In this document: positions 25,881 through 35,663 of the stretch, piece after piece | How positions within the stretch are numbered: position 1 is the first letter of the stretch | How the letters are laid out: every line of letters begins with the position of its first letter | NCBI RefSeq assembly: GCF_031769195.1 | Contig: NZ_JAVHNP010000005.1 | Coordinates: 1-64,000, forward strand | DNA from: Vreelandella sp031769195 | GTDB taxonomy: Bacteria > Pseudomonadota > Gammaproteobacteria > Pseudomonadales > Halomonadaceae | Direction of reading: 5' to 3' | Length of the DNA stretch: 64,000 bases | Notes under the pieces: model-generated | The model's database searches: none | Seen by the model: only the letters and a program-made list of their open reading frames with translations | What the model was told of the DNA's origin: nothing | Position numbers and translations under genes: made by a program

Positions 25881-28484
25881 GTGCTTGAAGCTTACCGCCA
25901 ACATGTCGAGGAACGCGCCACAGAGGGCGTCCCACCCAAGCCCCTGAACGCCGAGCAGGTCGCTGCATTACTTGAATTACTGAAAGCGCCGCCGGCGGGA
26001 GAAGAGGAATTCATCCTTGACCTGATCACCAACCGCGTTCCGCCCGGTGTTGATGAGGCTGCCTATGTGAAAGCTGGTTTTTTAACCGCGATTGCAAAAG
26101 GAGAAGCCAGCTCTCCGCTAATCGATAAAATTCATGCCGTTAAACTGCTAGGTACCATGCAAGGCGGTTACAACATCGTCTCCATGGTAGAGCTACTGGA
26201 TAACGAAGAACTGGCTCGCGAAGCTGGCGAGCAGTTAAAGCACACCCTGCTGATGTTTGACGCCTTCCACGATGTTGAAGAGCGTGCGAAAAACGGCAAT
26301 GCCGTCGCAAAAGATGTCATGCAATCCTGGGCAGATGCCGAGTGGTTCCTCTCCAAGCCCGCCTTGGAAGAAAAAATCACCCTGACCGTCTTCAAAGTGC
26401 CTGGTGAAACAAACACAGATGACCTCTCTCCGGCGCCGGATGCTTGGTCCCGCCCAGACATTCCGCTGCATGCCAACGCAATGCTCAAAAACGAGCGCGA
26501 CGGCATTGAGCCAGAGGTGCAAGGCACCACCGGCCCGCTCAAACAAATCGAAGCCGTGAAAGCTAAAGGCTTCCCCGTTGCCTACGTGGGCGACGTCGTA
26601 GGCACCGGCTCTTCACGTAAATCAGCCACTAACTCTGTGCTGTGGTTCTTCGGCGACGACATTCCGTACGTTCCGAACAAGCGCGCAGGTGGCTTCTGCT
26701 TTGGCAGCAAAATTGCCCCGATCTTCTTCAATACCATGGAAGACTCCGGTGCACTGCCGGTAGAGATGGACGTTTCCAAGCTGGAAATGGGCGACGTGAT
26801 TGACGTCTACCCCTATGAAGGCAAAGTGTGCAAACACGGTACGGATGAAGTACTCACCACGTTTGCACTGAAAACCCAGCTGATCCTGGATGAAGTGCGC
26901 GCTGGCGGCCGTATTCCGCTGATCATTGGTCGTGGCTTGACCGGCAAAGCACGCGAATCGCTTGGCTTAGCGCCTTCTGACGTATTCCGCCTGCCTGATC
27001 AGCCTGCCGATACTGGCAAAGGTTTTACCTTGGCGCAGAAAATGGTCGGTAAAGCATGCGGCATGGACGGCGTTCGCCCCGGCATGTACTGCGAGCCGAA
27101 GATGACCACCGTTGGCTCGCAAGACACCACCGGCCCGATGACCCGTGACGAGCTAAAAGACTTGGCCTGCCTTGGCTTCCAAGCCGATCTGGTCATGCAG
27201 TCTTTCTGTCACACGGCAGCGTATCCCAAGCCGGTGGATGTGGACACTCACCACACTCTGCCCGACTTCATCATGAACCGTGGTGGCGTCTCGCTGCGCC
27301 CGGGCGACGGCATCATCCATAGCTGGCTGAACCGCATGCTATTGCCGGACACCGTGGGTACCGGTGGTGACTCCCACACCCGCTTCCCGCTGGGCATCTC
27401 CTTCCCGGCAGGTTCTGGCCTAGTGGCCTTCGCGGCAGCCACGGGCGTTATGCCGTTGGACATGCCGGAATCTGTCTTAGTGCGCTTTAAAGGCAAGCGC
27501 CAGCAAGGCGTTACGCTGCGCGATTTGGTTCATGCCATTCCGCTGTACGCGATTAAGCAAGGCCTGCTGACCGTCGAGAAGTCCAATAAGAAGAACGCCT
27601 TCTCTGGTCGCGTTCTAGAAATCGAAGGCCTGGAAGATCTCACCGTTGAGCAAGCCTTTGAGCTCTCCGACGCCTCTGCCGAGCGCAGCGCGGCGGGCTG
27701 TACCATTACGCTGTCAGAAGAGAGCGTGACAGAGTACTTGAACTCCAACATCACGCTGCTGAAGTGGATGATTGCTAACGGTTACGGCGACGAGCGCACC
27801 ATCAGCCGCCGCATCGAAGGCATGGAAGCATGGCTTGCGAACCCAAGCCTGATGCGTGCCGATAAAGATGCCGAATACGCTGAAATCATTGAAATTGATC
27901 TCAGTGAAATCAAAGAGCCTGTACTCTGCGCACCGAATGACCCAGACGATGCACGCCTGTTGTCTGACGTTGCCGGTGAAAAAATTGACGAAGTATTTAT
28001 CGGTTCGTGCATGACCAATATTGGTCACTTCCGCGCAGCAGGTAAATTGCTTGAGAAACAGCCTGCGGGCAGCCTGAAAACCCGTCTGTGGCTCGCACCG
28101 CCGACCAAAATGGATCAGCATCAGCTGACCGAAGAGGGTTACTACGGCATTTATGGCCGTGCAGGCGCTCGCATGGAAATGCCGGGATGTTCTCTGTGTA
28201 TGGGTAACCAGGCACGCGTTGCGGCGAAGAGCACCGTGGTGTCTACGTCTACGCGTAACTTCCCGAACCGTTTGGGCGACGGTGCCAATGTCTACCTCGC
28301 CTCCGCGGAGCTAGCAGCCGTTGCGGCTGTTGAAGGCCGTCTGCCAACCGTTGATGAGTATCAGCGCTATGTAGGCGAGTTTGACGCCATGGCAGGCGAG
28401 ATCTATCGTTATATGAACTTCCACGAGATCGAGGAGTATCAGAAGATTGCCTCGAACGTGATTCCGGTTGCCCAAGAGGCCTAA
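25881..28484 (+). CDS. acnB: Bifunctional aconitate hydratase 2 / 2-methylisocitrate dehydratase
   Basis: The main TCA-cycle aconitase, interconverting citrate and isocitrate through a [4Fe-4S] cluster. Its 867 residues are nearly collinear with E. coli AcnB (865). It has the N-terminal HEAT-like domain, the swivel domain (GTGSSRKSATNS) and catalytic domains with GGDSHTRFP. Cluster cysteines lie in IGSCMTNIGHF and CSLCMGNQ within the last ~160 residues. The start is GTG at 25881 with GAGAGGG upstream. A strong terminator follows at 28560. Apo-AcnB is known to bind mRNA in E. coli; nothing here tests that. Confidence 0.96.
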   Translation: MLEAYRQHVEERATEGVPPKPLNAEQVAALLELLKAPPAGEEEFILDLITNRVPPGVDEAAYVKAGFLTAIAKGEASSPLIDKIHAVKLLGTMQGGYNIVSMVELLDNEELAREAGEQLKHTLLMFDAFHDVEERAKNGNAVAKDVMQSWADAEWFLSKPALEEKITLTVFKVPGETNTDDLSPAPDAWSRPDIPLHANAMLKNERDGIEPEVQGTTGPLKQIEAVKAKGFPVAYVGDVVGTGSSRKSATNSVLWFFGDDIPYVPNKRAGGFCFGSKIAPIFFNTMEDSGALPVEMDVSKLEMGDVIDVYPYEGKVCKHGTDEVLTTFALKTQLILDEVRAGGRIPLIIGRGLTGKARESLGLAPSDVFRLPDQPADTGKGFTLAQKMVGKACGMDGVRPGMYCEPKMTTVGSQDTTGPMTRDELKDLACLGFQADLVMQSFCHTAAYPKPVDVDTHHTLPDFIMNRGGVSLRPGDGIIHSWLNRMLLPDTVGTGGDSHTRFPLGISFPAGSGLVAFAAATGVMPLDMPESVLVRFKGKRQQGVTLRDLVHAIPLYAIKQGLLTVEKSNKKNAFSGRVLEIEGLEDLTVEQAFELSDASAERSAAGCTITLSEESVTEYLNSNITLLKWMIANGYGDERTISRRIEGMEAWLANPSLMRADKDAEYAEIIEIDLSEIKEPVLCAPNDPDDARLLSDVAGEKIDEVFIGSCMTNIGHFRAAGKLLEKQPAGSLKTRLWLAPPTKMDQHQLTEEGYYGIYGRAGARMEMPGCSLCMGNQARVAAKSTVVSTSTRNFPNRLGDGANVYLASAELAAVAAVEGRLPTVDEYQRYVGEFDAMAGEIYRYMNFHEIEEYQKIASNVIPVAQEA

Positions 28485-28559
28485 TCGCCTGTGGCACCGA
28501 CCCATCGCCGATGCTCGCAACATCGCAGCCAGGGTAATCCCTCGCTGAGCCGATGACAG

Positions 28560-28593
28560 AACGCCCCTTCCTTACGAGGTAGGGGCGTTTTTT
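28560..28593 (+). terminator. Rho-independent terminator after acnB
   Basis: The perfect 9-base stem AACGCCCCT / AGGGGCGTT (28560-28568, 28581-28589) is followed by a run of six T. It ends about 25 bases before the rraA start, so rraA is read either by leakage or from an unrecognised promoter. Confidence 0.9.
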
Positions 28594-28618
28594 ATGATGC
28601 TGATCCCAGGAGCTGACA

Positions 28619-29113
28619 ATGACGACAACAACCCAAGTGGTAACCCCTGACCTTTGCGACGCCTACCCTGGGGTAGACGTACTTGAACCCCTCTTTGCCA
28701 ACTTCGGCGGGGTCGATAGTTTTTATGGCCCTATCCGTACGGTCAAGTGCTTCGAAGATAACTCCATGGTCAAGCAAGCCGTCGCCGAAGCTGGCGAAGG
28801 AGCCGTACTGGTGGTCGATGCTGGTGGCTCTCACCGTTGCGCTATGCTGGGCGACATGCTGGCGGAGCAGGCGGCCCAAAATGGATGGGCAGGCGTGGTG
28901 ATGTACGGCTGCGTAAGAGATGTAGATATCCTGGCAACGCTCCCACTAGGTGTGCAAGCATTAGGCAGCCATCCCCGAAAAAGTGAAAAGCACGGTGAAG
29001 GCCAGCGTGATATTGCTGTGACCTTTGCGGGGGTTACCTTGCGAGTCGGCCAGTGGCTATATGCGGATAACAACGGCATCATCGTTGCAGAGCAGCCACT
29101 CAAGCTCTCTTAA
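28619..29113 (+). CDS. rraA: RraA family protein (regulator of ribonuclease E activity)
   Basis: A 164-residue cytosolic protein with the RraA signatures GGSHRCAMLGDMLAEQA and YGCVRDVD. In E. coli RraA binds and inhibits RNase E. Some family members are 4-hydroxy-4-methyl-2-oxoglutarate aldolases, and the conserved GDMLAE...R...D layout is shared, so enzymatic activity cannot be excluded. CAGGAG provides the ribosome site. It follows the acnB terminator closely. Confidence 0.9.
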   Translation: MTTTTQVVTPDLCDAYPGVDVLEPLFANFGGVDSFYGPIRTVKCFEDNSMVKQAVAEAGEGAVLVVDAGGSHRCAMLGDMLAEQAAQNGWAGVVMYGCVRDVDILATLPLGVQALGSHPRKSEKHGEGQRDIAVTFAGVTLRVGQWLYADNNGIIVAEQPLKLS

Positions 29114-29126
29114 ACTTACTTGCCAG

Positions 29127-29147
29127 GGGTGGCAGATAGTGCCACCC
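29127..29147 (+). repeat. Perfect 8-base hairpin between rraA and the GDPD gene
   Basis: GGGTGGCA and TGCCACCC (29127-29134, 29140-29147) form a stem with a 5-base loop ending 2 bases before the ATG at 29150. There is no T-run. It may stabilise the 3' end of rraA mRNA or limit ribosome access to the next gene. The only AGGGG ribosome-site-like string sits at the hairpin's left edge. Confidence 0.55.
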
Positions 29148-29149
29148 TG

Positions 29150-31063
29150 ATGCTTCACTTTGACACGTTCGTGACCATGCAGCCGCTCACTCACTTAGGC
29201 GACGCCCTTCTCCGCACCCTTCGCGATCATCTACGTCCGCTTATTGCGTATCACCTGCTATTTACCTTATTGGCCTCGGCACTGTTGGTACCGACCGTTG
29301 CTTGGCTATCGCAACGTTTCCTTGCTCAGTTAAACCGAACCGTAGTGACCACGGATGCGCTGTTAGCGCTGCTTTTTAGCCCACTGGGGCTATTGGTCAT
29401 GCTGGTGGGCCTAGGGTTTACTTTTTTACTTATTTACTGGCAGCAAGCAGGCATGCTGCAAGTGGCCGTGCGCCCCAAGGATAACCACTACCGACTGGCG
29501 CTTGAAGCCCTCTGGTTAAGCACACGAAGACTGCCTGCGTTGGCGCTGCTGGTCATCCTTCAGGTGGGAGCTCATCTCTTACTGCTAGCCCCTTTTATGA
29601 TGGCACTCGCTTGGCTTTACGATTTGCTACTCAGCGGCATCGACCCTTACTACCTTCAGCGTATTCGCCCACCGGTCCTATGGTACTTTTTGGCCTGTGC
29701 GATCCTCCTAACAATGGTATGGGTGGCCTTAGCCGCGTGGCTCTATCTACGTTGGCTGCTGGCACTGCCCCTAGTGGCGCTAGAAGCCTGCTCGCCTTAT
29801 CAGGCACTCAAGCAGAGCGTGCATTTAACCCGAGGCTGGCACCGCTCTATTGGGTTAGCCGTCCTCACCGTGCTGCTTATTATCATTAGCTTGCCCATTG
29901 CCACTACGTGGGTATTTGATACCGTGGTAACCCCCTTATTGTGGTGGCTGCCTGAGCACAACGCCGTATTGATTCCGGCCATGCTGGCCTATTTAACAGG
30001 CTATGTACTGATTACCCTGACCATCACCTTTCTAGGCATTGCGACCAATGCACTGCTATCGGCCTGCCTTTATCTGCAGCTGGCTCACCAGGAGCAACGC
30101 CCTGCCCCTCGCTCCCAAGATGCCCATCCAGGACGCATGGCATGGGCGGTTGAGCTCAGCGTGCTGCTACTAGCAGGCCTACAGGCTTGGTGGATACTCA
30201 ATAGCTTTGAGATTCGAGATAACGTCACCATTATTGCCCATCGTGGTAGTTCTATGGTGGCTCCTGAAAACACCTTGGCCGCCGTGTCTCAAGCGCTGGA
30301 AGATGGCGCCGATGCGGTGGAGCTGGATGTGCGGTTGAGCGCCGATCGTCAGGTCATGCTCTATCACGACCGCACCCTTGCTCGCCTTACCGGCGATACG
30401 CGAGAGTTTGGAGACCTCACTCGGGCCGAGCTCAGTGAATTTGATGTCGGCAGTTGGTTTGGCGATGCCTTTCAGGGTGAGCGCATCGCTGGATTGGATG
30501 AAGCCTTAGCCATTGTTCGTGGGCGCGCATCGCTGATGATTGATATGAAAGCGTTGCCTGGCCAGGAGCCAGCATTGGCTCAAGCTGTGATTGATGCTTT
30601 AAGAGAAGAAAGCGATCTTCGCTACCGTTGCTGGGCCACTCAGCATGACGCGTTAACAGCGGTCACGGCCTGCGGTTTTCCCCACGCGCTAATGGATATG
30701 CGCATGGCCACCATGTCACCTCGATTGGTGCAATACATTAAACAGCAAGCACCTGAACTACGCGTCACGCTGCTAGCACAGCTGATTCTGCCGGGCACCC
30801 TAGACCGTCGTCAGTTTGACGCCCTTGGCCTGCGCCATAACCGCATTAGCGCTCAAGAAGTGACTTTAGCAGCCCTATTCGATTACGAGATTCATGCCTG
30901 GACCGTGAATGACACGGCGCGCATGTCAGCGCTGATTGATCTTGGGGTGGATGCCATTATTACGGACTACCCAGACCGCTTACGCACGCTAATAGAAGAC
31001 CGCCGCGCATTGAGCGACGGCGGCCAGATGTTGGTAAAGCTGCGTAATTGGTTACGTCAGTAA
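29150..31063 (+). CDS. Glycerophosphodiester phosphodiesterase with N-terminal membrane domain
   Basis: About 637 residues. The N-terminal ~330 residues hold about seven to eight hydrophobic segments (GDPD membrane-anchor domain). The C-terminal ~270 form a GDPD TIM barrel: IIAHRGSS, APENT, the metal/catalytic pair in AVELDV, and LYHDRTL. It would hydrolyse glycerophosphodiesters to glycerol-3-phosphate and an alcohol at the membrane. The start is uncertain: a TTG at 29120, ATG at 29150 and ATG at 29177 are in frame, and none has a clear ribosome site. It converges on ggt with 13 bases between stops. Confidence 0.88.
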   Translation: MLHFDTFVTMQPLTHLGDALLRTLRDHLRPLIAYHLLFTLLASALLVPTVAWLSQRFLAQLNRTVVTTDALLALLFSPLGLLVMLVGLGFTFLLIYWQQAGMLQVAVRPKDNHYRLALEALWLSTRRLPALALLVILQVGAHLLLLAPFMMALAWLYDLLLSGIDPYYLQRIRPPVLWYFLACAILLTMVWVALAAWLYLRWLLALPLVALEACSPYQALKQSVHLTRGWHRSIGLAVLTVLLIIISLPIATTWVFDTVVTPLLWWLPEHNAVLIPAMLAYLTGYVLITLTITFLGIATNALLSACLYLQLAHQEQRPAPRSQDAHPGRMAWAVELSVLLLAGLQAWWILNSFEIRDNVTIIAHRGSSMVAPENTLAAVSQALEDGADAVELDVRLSADRQVMLYHDRTLARLTGDTREFGDLTRAELSEFDVGSWFGDAFQGERIAGLDEALAIVRGRASLMIDMKALPGQEPALAQAVIDALREESDLRYRCWATQHDALTAVTACGFPHALMDMRMATMSPRLVQYIKQQAPELRVTLLAQLILPGTLDRRQFDALGLRHNRISAQEVTLAALFDYEIHAWTVNDTARMSALIDLGVDAIITDYPDRLRTLIEDRRALSDGGQMLVKLRNWLRQ

Positions 31064-31076
31064 TGCGTTGTAAGAC

Positions 31077-32864
31077 TTAATCGCCCATAACGACGCCCTC
31101 TCGTCGCGGGTCAGCACCGCCAAACAGGGTGCCGTCTTCTAGACGACGAATTGCTTGAAGGCCACTGGTCAGCTCACGCTCGCTGACATTGTGGCCCCGC
31201 TCACGCAGCGATTCGATCGTCGACTCAGGAAAACGTCCCTCCTCCAAGTAAACATCGCCACCCAGCGTGATGGCATGGGGCAGGTTCAGCGCCTCCTGAG
31301 CGTTTAAGCCCCAATCGCGCATGGCCGCTAATGTCCGCGCGGTGTAGTGAATAATGGCCGCACCACCAGGAGAACCAAGACTCGCCACTAGCGCACCGGT
31401 TTCCTGATCAAAAACCAACGTAGGACTCATGCTTGAACGAGGGCGCTTGCCGGGCTCTACGCGATTGGCTACCGGCTCACCATCAATCTCGGGCGTAAAG
31501 GAAAAATCCGTCAGCTCGTTATTCAATAAATAGCCGCCGGGTAAATCAGTGCCTCCATCCGCCAAGATACGCGACCCAAACGCTTGCTCAATCGTCGTGG
31601 TCATGGCAATCGCATTACCGTCTGCATCGATAATGCTGATATGGCTAGTGCCGTACTCAGGCTGTTCAGGCTGGCTGGCAAAACTCACCGTCAGCTCGCC
31701 AGGGTTACCGGGCTCAGCGCTTTCGCCCATACTCTCTTCGCCTATCAGCTCACTGCGCTGGCCCAGATAGTCCGGGGCTAACATCAGCGACCAATCACCG
31801 CCAGGGGCTTCAACAAAATCCGGGTCACCGATATAGCGGCCACGGTCAGCAAAGGCAAGCCGAGAGGCTTCGAGGAACTGATGCAGCCAACCACTGCTGG
31901 AAACACCATTTTCCAGCGGTGCTTCCAGTAGCGGTTGCTGGTCAAGCATACCAAGAACCTGCATCACCGTTAGATGACCAGAGGATGGTGGCGGAAATCC
32001 ACAAACTTCCCACTGCTGCCAGGGTGTACATAACGGCTCACGCTCCAGGGCCTGATAGCCTGAAATATCGTCAAGCGTCATTTCACCTGGCCGCTCGGGG
32101 TGTGACTGCACGTTTTCAACCAGATCTTCCGCCACTGCGCCTTCATAAAAGGCGGCGCTGCCCTCGTCAGCAATACGCCGCAAGATAGCCGCTAACGCCG
32201 GGTTTTTGAGCGTTTCGCCCACCTCCATCGGCTCGCCATCGGCAGAGTAGTAAAAATCACGCGCCAAATCGTTTTGACGCAGAGCATCATCGTTGGCCAA
32301 GCTCGTGTGCAGCCGCTGGCTGACTGCAAAGCCCTCTTCAGCTAGCGTAATGGCAGGAGCAAACAGTTCGCTCCAAGCCAACTGCCCATGCTCAGTGTGG
32401 GCTTGCTCTAACATACGCAGCGTCCCTGGAACGCCCACAGACAAGCCGCTGGCCACAGCATCCATAAACGCCATCGGCTCACCATCTTGCATAAATAGCT
32501 CGCCGGTGGCGGCGGCAGGCGCCGTTTCTCGTCCGTCGTAAGCTTGAACATTCGCCCCATCGAAGTGCATTAAAAATGCACCACCGCCAATACCGCTAGA
32601 CTGCGGCTCCACCAGAGTTAAGACCATTTGTACGGCGACCGCCGCATCAATGGCATTCCCCCCGGCTTTAAGTACTTGGTAGCCCGCATCGGTTGCCAGC
32701 GGATTTGCCGCCGCTACAGCAAAGGAGTCTGCCGCCCATCCGGGCTTCTCCTCAAACCCTGACCCTACTTCAGGAGTAATGGAGGGCGTTTCATAACTAA
32801 ACCCCCAACTCACTAATGGCACCAGTAGTAGGCCAGTGAGTGACCATGCCCGTGTTGGCAACAT
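31077..32864 (-). CDS. ggt: Gamma-glutamyltransferase
   Basis: A periplasmic N-terminal nucleophile hydrolase of 595 residues that transfers or hydrolyses the gamma-glutamyl group of glutathione. A Sec signal peptide (LTGLLLVPLVSWGFS) is followed by a mature start at about residue 22-25. The autocatalytic cleavage/nucleophile Thr406 sits in the YGTSHISI motif, and SSMSPTLVF and GSPGGAAII are conserved small-subunit motifs. ATG 32864 is used because AGGAGA lies 7 bases upstream, inside a TTG-started extension. With CydDC exporting glutathione it could participate in periplasmic thiol turnover; that link is inference. Confidence 0.92.
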   Translation of the reverse strand: MLPTRAWSLTGLLLVPLVSWGFSYETPSITPEVGSGFEEKPGWAADSFAVAAANPLATDAGYQVLKAGGNAIDAAVAVQMVLTLVEPQSSGIGGGAFLMHFDGANVQAYDGRETAPAAATGELFMQDGEPMAFMDAVASGLSVGVPGTLRMLEQAHTEHGQLAWSELFAPAITLAEEGFAVSQRLHTSLANDDALRQNDLARDFYYSADGEPMEVGETLKNPALAAILRRIADEGSAAFYEGAVAEDLVENVQSHPERPGEMTLDDISGYQALEREPLCTPWQQWEVCGFPPPSSGHLTVMQVLGMLDQQPLLEAPLENGVSSSGWLHQFLEASRLAFADRGRYIGDPDFVEAPGGDWSLMLAPDYLGQRSELIGEESMGESAEPGNPGELTVSFASQPEQPEYGTSHISIIDADGNAIAMTTTIEQAFGSRILADGGTDLPGGYLLNNELTDFSFTPEIDGEPVANRVEPGKRPRSSMSPTLVFDQETGALVASLGSPGGAAIIHYTARTLAAMRDWGLNAQEALNLPHAITLGGDVYLEEGRFPESTIESLRERGHNVSERELTSGLQAIRRLEDGTLFGGADPRREGVVMGD

Positions 32865-32942
32865 ACCTATTCTCCTCAAACCATAACGCTGGCGTTAACC
32901 ACCAAGGCGTGATTGCCTTTTGTGCGCTCAAACAACAGAGTA

Positions 32943-32982
32943 GCCTATAAAACGACTGCGCCCGACACAATGGTCGGGCGCA
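32943..32982 (-). terminator. Terminator downstream of ppsA
   Basis: A perfect 10-base stem TGCGCCCGAC / GTCGGGCGCA (32957-32966, 32973-32982) with a 6-base loop. On the minus strand GTCGTTTTATAG follows. It lies 46 bases past the ppsA stop and upstream of ggt, so it probably separates the two transcripts. Confidence 0.6.
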
Positions 32983-33027
32983 AATTTGCAAGCAGGCTAA
33001 GGTGTTTCACACCGATGTCAGAGGCTG

Positions 33028-35412
33028 TTAGGCAATCGTTTCACCCGCCAGCATAAACCATGTTTCCAACACCGCATCAGGATTTAATGACACAGAATCA
33101 ATGCCCTGCTCCATTAGCCACTTAGCCAAATCCGGGTGGTCCGAAGGACCCTGCCCGCAAATACCTACGTATTTCCCTTTCTCTTTACACGCCTTAATGG
33201 CCATCGCCAGCAGTTTTTTGACGGCGGGGTTCCGCTCATCAAATAAGTGCGCAACGATCCCTGAATCTCGATCCAAGCCCAGAGTGAGCTGCGTTAGATC
33301 GTTAGAACCAATCGAGAAACCATCAAAGTACTCAAGGAATTCATCGGCCAACAGCGCATTGGCAGGCAGCTCGCACATCATAATTACTTTCAAGCCGTCA
33401 GGGTTCTCATCGCCACCGCGCTTCAAACCATTGACGTCGAGCAAGTTCACCACTTCACGCGCTTCGTCGGTAGTGCGTACAAAAGGCACCATGATCTCGA
33501 CGTTCGTAAAGCCCATCTCATCACGAACGCGCTTCAGCGCACGGCACTCAAGTTCAAAGCAGGGGCGGAAAGCTTCAGAAATGTAGCGAGACGCACCACG
33601 GAACCCCAGCATCGGGTTCTCTTCGCCCGGTTCATAAAGTTTGCCGCCAATCAAGTTTTCGTACTCGTTCGACTTGAAGTCCGACAGACGAACAATCACG
33701 CGCTGGGGATAGAACGCCGCCGCCAGCGTGGAGATTCCCTCTACTAACTTGTCTACGTAGAAGCTAACCGGATCGGCATAGCCTGCGGTGCGTAAATCAA
33801 TGACCTGTTGAAGCTCAGCGGGCAGCGTATCGTACTCAAGCAGCGCCTTCGGGTGCACGCCAATCATGCGGTTGATAATGAACTCAAGACGCGCCAAGCC
33901 AACGCCTGCATGCGGAAGGCTTGCAAAGCCGAAGGCACGGTCAGGGTTACCTACGTTCATCATAATTTTGAACGGAATCTCTGGCATGGCGTCGACGCTA
34001 GAAACGTTGCAATCGAACGCTAGCAAGCCTTCGTATACGTGCCCGGTGTCGCCTTCGGCACACGAAACGGTGACATCAACCCCTTCCTGCAGCTGGGTGG
34101 TTGCATCACCACAACCCACCACCGCTGGGATACCCAGCTCACGGGCAATAATCGCCGCGTGGCAGGTACGACCACCCCGGTTAGTGACGATGGCCGAGGC
34201 ACGCTTCATGATGGGCTCCCAATCTGGGTCCGTCATATCGGTGACCAGGATATCGCCTTCTTGAATCTTATCCATTTCATCAGGGCTGAGAACGATCTTC
34301 ACAGCGCCACGCCCGATACGCTGACCGATAGCGCGGCCGGTTATCAGCGTGCGGCCTTTCTCACGCAGCTGGAAGCGCTCAAGCTTACCGCCCTCCTGCT
34401 GAGACACGACGGTTTCAGGACGCGCCTGAACGATGTAGAGCTTGCCGTCATCACCATCCAAGGCCCACTCAATATCCATGGGGCGCTGGTAGTGCTGTTC
34501 AATCGTGACGGCTTGGCGAGCAAGCTCCATCACCTGCTCATCGTTAATGCAGAAGCGGCCGCGGTCTTTGAAAGGGACATCAACGGTTTCAACCGATTTA
34601 CCGGCGCTGGCATCTTGCCCATAAACCATTTTGATCAACTTAGAACCCAGAGTACGGCGCAACACCGCCGGGCGGCCCGCCGCCAGCGTGGGCTTATGCA
34701 CGTAGAACTCGTCAGGGTTAACCGCACCCTGAACGACGGTTTCCCCAAGCCCCCAAGACGCCGTCACAAATACCGCATCTCGGTAGCCAGACTCTGTGTC
34801 GAGGGTAAACATAACGCCGGATGCGCCGGTTTCAGAACGCACCATCTTTTGCACGCCCGCTGAAAGAGCAACGTTCTCGTGGGCGTAGCCACGGTGTACA
34901 CGGTAAGAAATAGCGCGGTCGTTAAATAAAGAGGCAAAGACTTCATGTACTGCATGTTTGATGTTAGCGAAACCTTCGATGTTTAAGAAGGTTTCCTGCT
35001 GCCCGGCAAACGAGGCATCAGGTAGATCTTCCGCCGTCGCTGAGCTACGCACGGCCACTTTTAGGCTGGGATGCTGTGTCTGAAGCTGCTGGTAGGCATC
35101 GCCCAACGCGGCTTCAAAAGCAGGCGGCAGCGGTGTGTCGATGATCCACTGGCGAATCATCTTGCCTGCATCTGCCAGTGCCTTCACGTCATCCACGTCT
35201 AGCCTGGCTAACGTGTCGTTAATGCGGTCGTTAAGACCTTCGTGAGAGAGAAACTCGCGGTAGGCATGGGCGGTGGTCGCGAAGCCGCCGGGCACCGTGA
35301 CGCCAACGCCAGATAAATTGGAAATCATTTCGCCCAGCGAGGCGTTTTTACCACCCACGCGTTCGACGTCCGCCATACCTAGCTGATCGAACCACAGAAT
35401 GTACTCTTCCAC
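33028..35412 (-). CDS. ppsA: Phosphoenolpyruvate synthase
   Basis: A gluconeogenic enzyme converting pyruvate, ATP and water to PEP, AMP and phosphate; 794 residues, as in E. coli (792). The N-terminal ATP-grasp part carries GGKNASLGEM and VRSSATAEDLP. The phosphohistidine domain has the swivelling GGRTCHAAI motif, preceded by the Thr that PpsR phosphorylates. The C-terminal barrel has GSNDLTQLTLG and CGQGPSDHP. It is divergently transcribed from its regulator ppsR across a 251-base gap with a 9-base inverted repeat. Confidence 0.95.
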   Translation of the reverse strand: MEEYILWFDQLGMADVERVGGKNASLGEMISNLSGVGVTVPGGFATTAHAYREFLSHEGLNDRINDTLARLDVDDVKALADAGKMIRQWIIDTPLPPAFEAALGDAYQQLQTQHPSLKVAVRSSATAEDLPDASFAGQQETFLNIEGFANIKHAVHEVFASLFNDRAISYRVHRGYAHENVALSAGVQKMVRSETGASGVMFTLDTESGYRDAVFVTASWGLGETVVQGAVNPDEFYVHKPTLAAGRPAVLRRTLGSKLIKMVYGQDASAGKSVETVDVPFKDRGRFCINDEQVMELARQAVTIEQHYQRPMDIEWALDGDDGKLYIVQARPETVVSQQEGGKLERFQLREKGRTLITGRAIGQRIGRGAVKIVLSPDEMDKIQEGDILVTDMTDPDWEPIMKRASAIVTNRGGRTCHAAIIARELGIPAVVGCGDATTQLQEGVDVTVSCAEGDTGHVYEGLLAFDCNVSSVDAMPEIPFKIMMNVGNPDRAFGFASLPHAGVGLARLEFIINRMIGVHPKALLEYDTLPAELQQVIDLRTAGYADPVSFYVDKLVEGISTLAAAFYPQRVIVRLSDFKSNEYENLIGGKLYEPGEENPMLGFRGASRYISEAFRPCFELECRALKRVRDEMGFTNVEIMVPFVRTTDEAREVVNLLDVNGLKRGGDENPDGLKVIMMCELPANALLADEFLEYFDGFSIGSNDLTQLTLGLDRDSGIVAHLFDERNPAVKKLLAMAIKACKEKGKYVGICGQGPSDHPDLAKWLMEQGIDSVSLNPDAVLETWFMLAGETIA

Positions 35413-35458
35413 GCAACCCCCTCGCTTTCAGACTTTGTTGCAACCCATTAGGGCGACA

Positions 35459-35514
35459 CTGTTAGACGCTGTCACCCTAGCACCACGCACCTCTATTCGC
35501 CATTGGTCTAACAG
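35459..35514. repeat. Inverted repeat in the ppsA-ppsR divergent promoter region
   Basis: CTGTTAGAC (35459-35467) and GTCTAACAG (35506-35514) are perfect 9-base inverted arms, 38 bases apart. The first arm also sits inside a second imperfect stem, TAGGGCGACA / TGTCACCCTA (35449-35479). They are 47 to 102 bases upstream of the ppsA start on its strand and could be operator half-sites. No regulator is identified. Confidence 0.45.
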
Positions 35515-35663
35515 CGAAGGGAGTGGAGGATTTTTACAACAACGCCCGGATATGAGCGATTTATGTAGTGATGGCTGGGCGTTGTGCTCGTCGCTAGCAC
35601 AGCACACAATAGTGGTGTCAGGTATATGGTATGGCTACACACAGCAGACGGGCGGAGCAGGTT

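Noticed and set aside
34039..34863. 274-codon plus-strand frame
   Set aside because: It is antisense to ppsA, with no family resemblance and no promoter or ribosome site.
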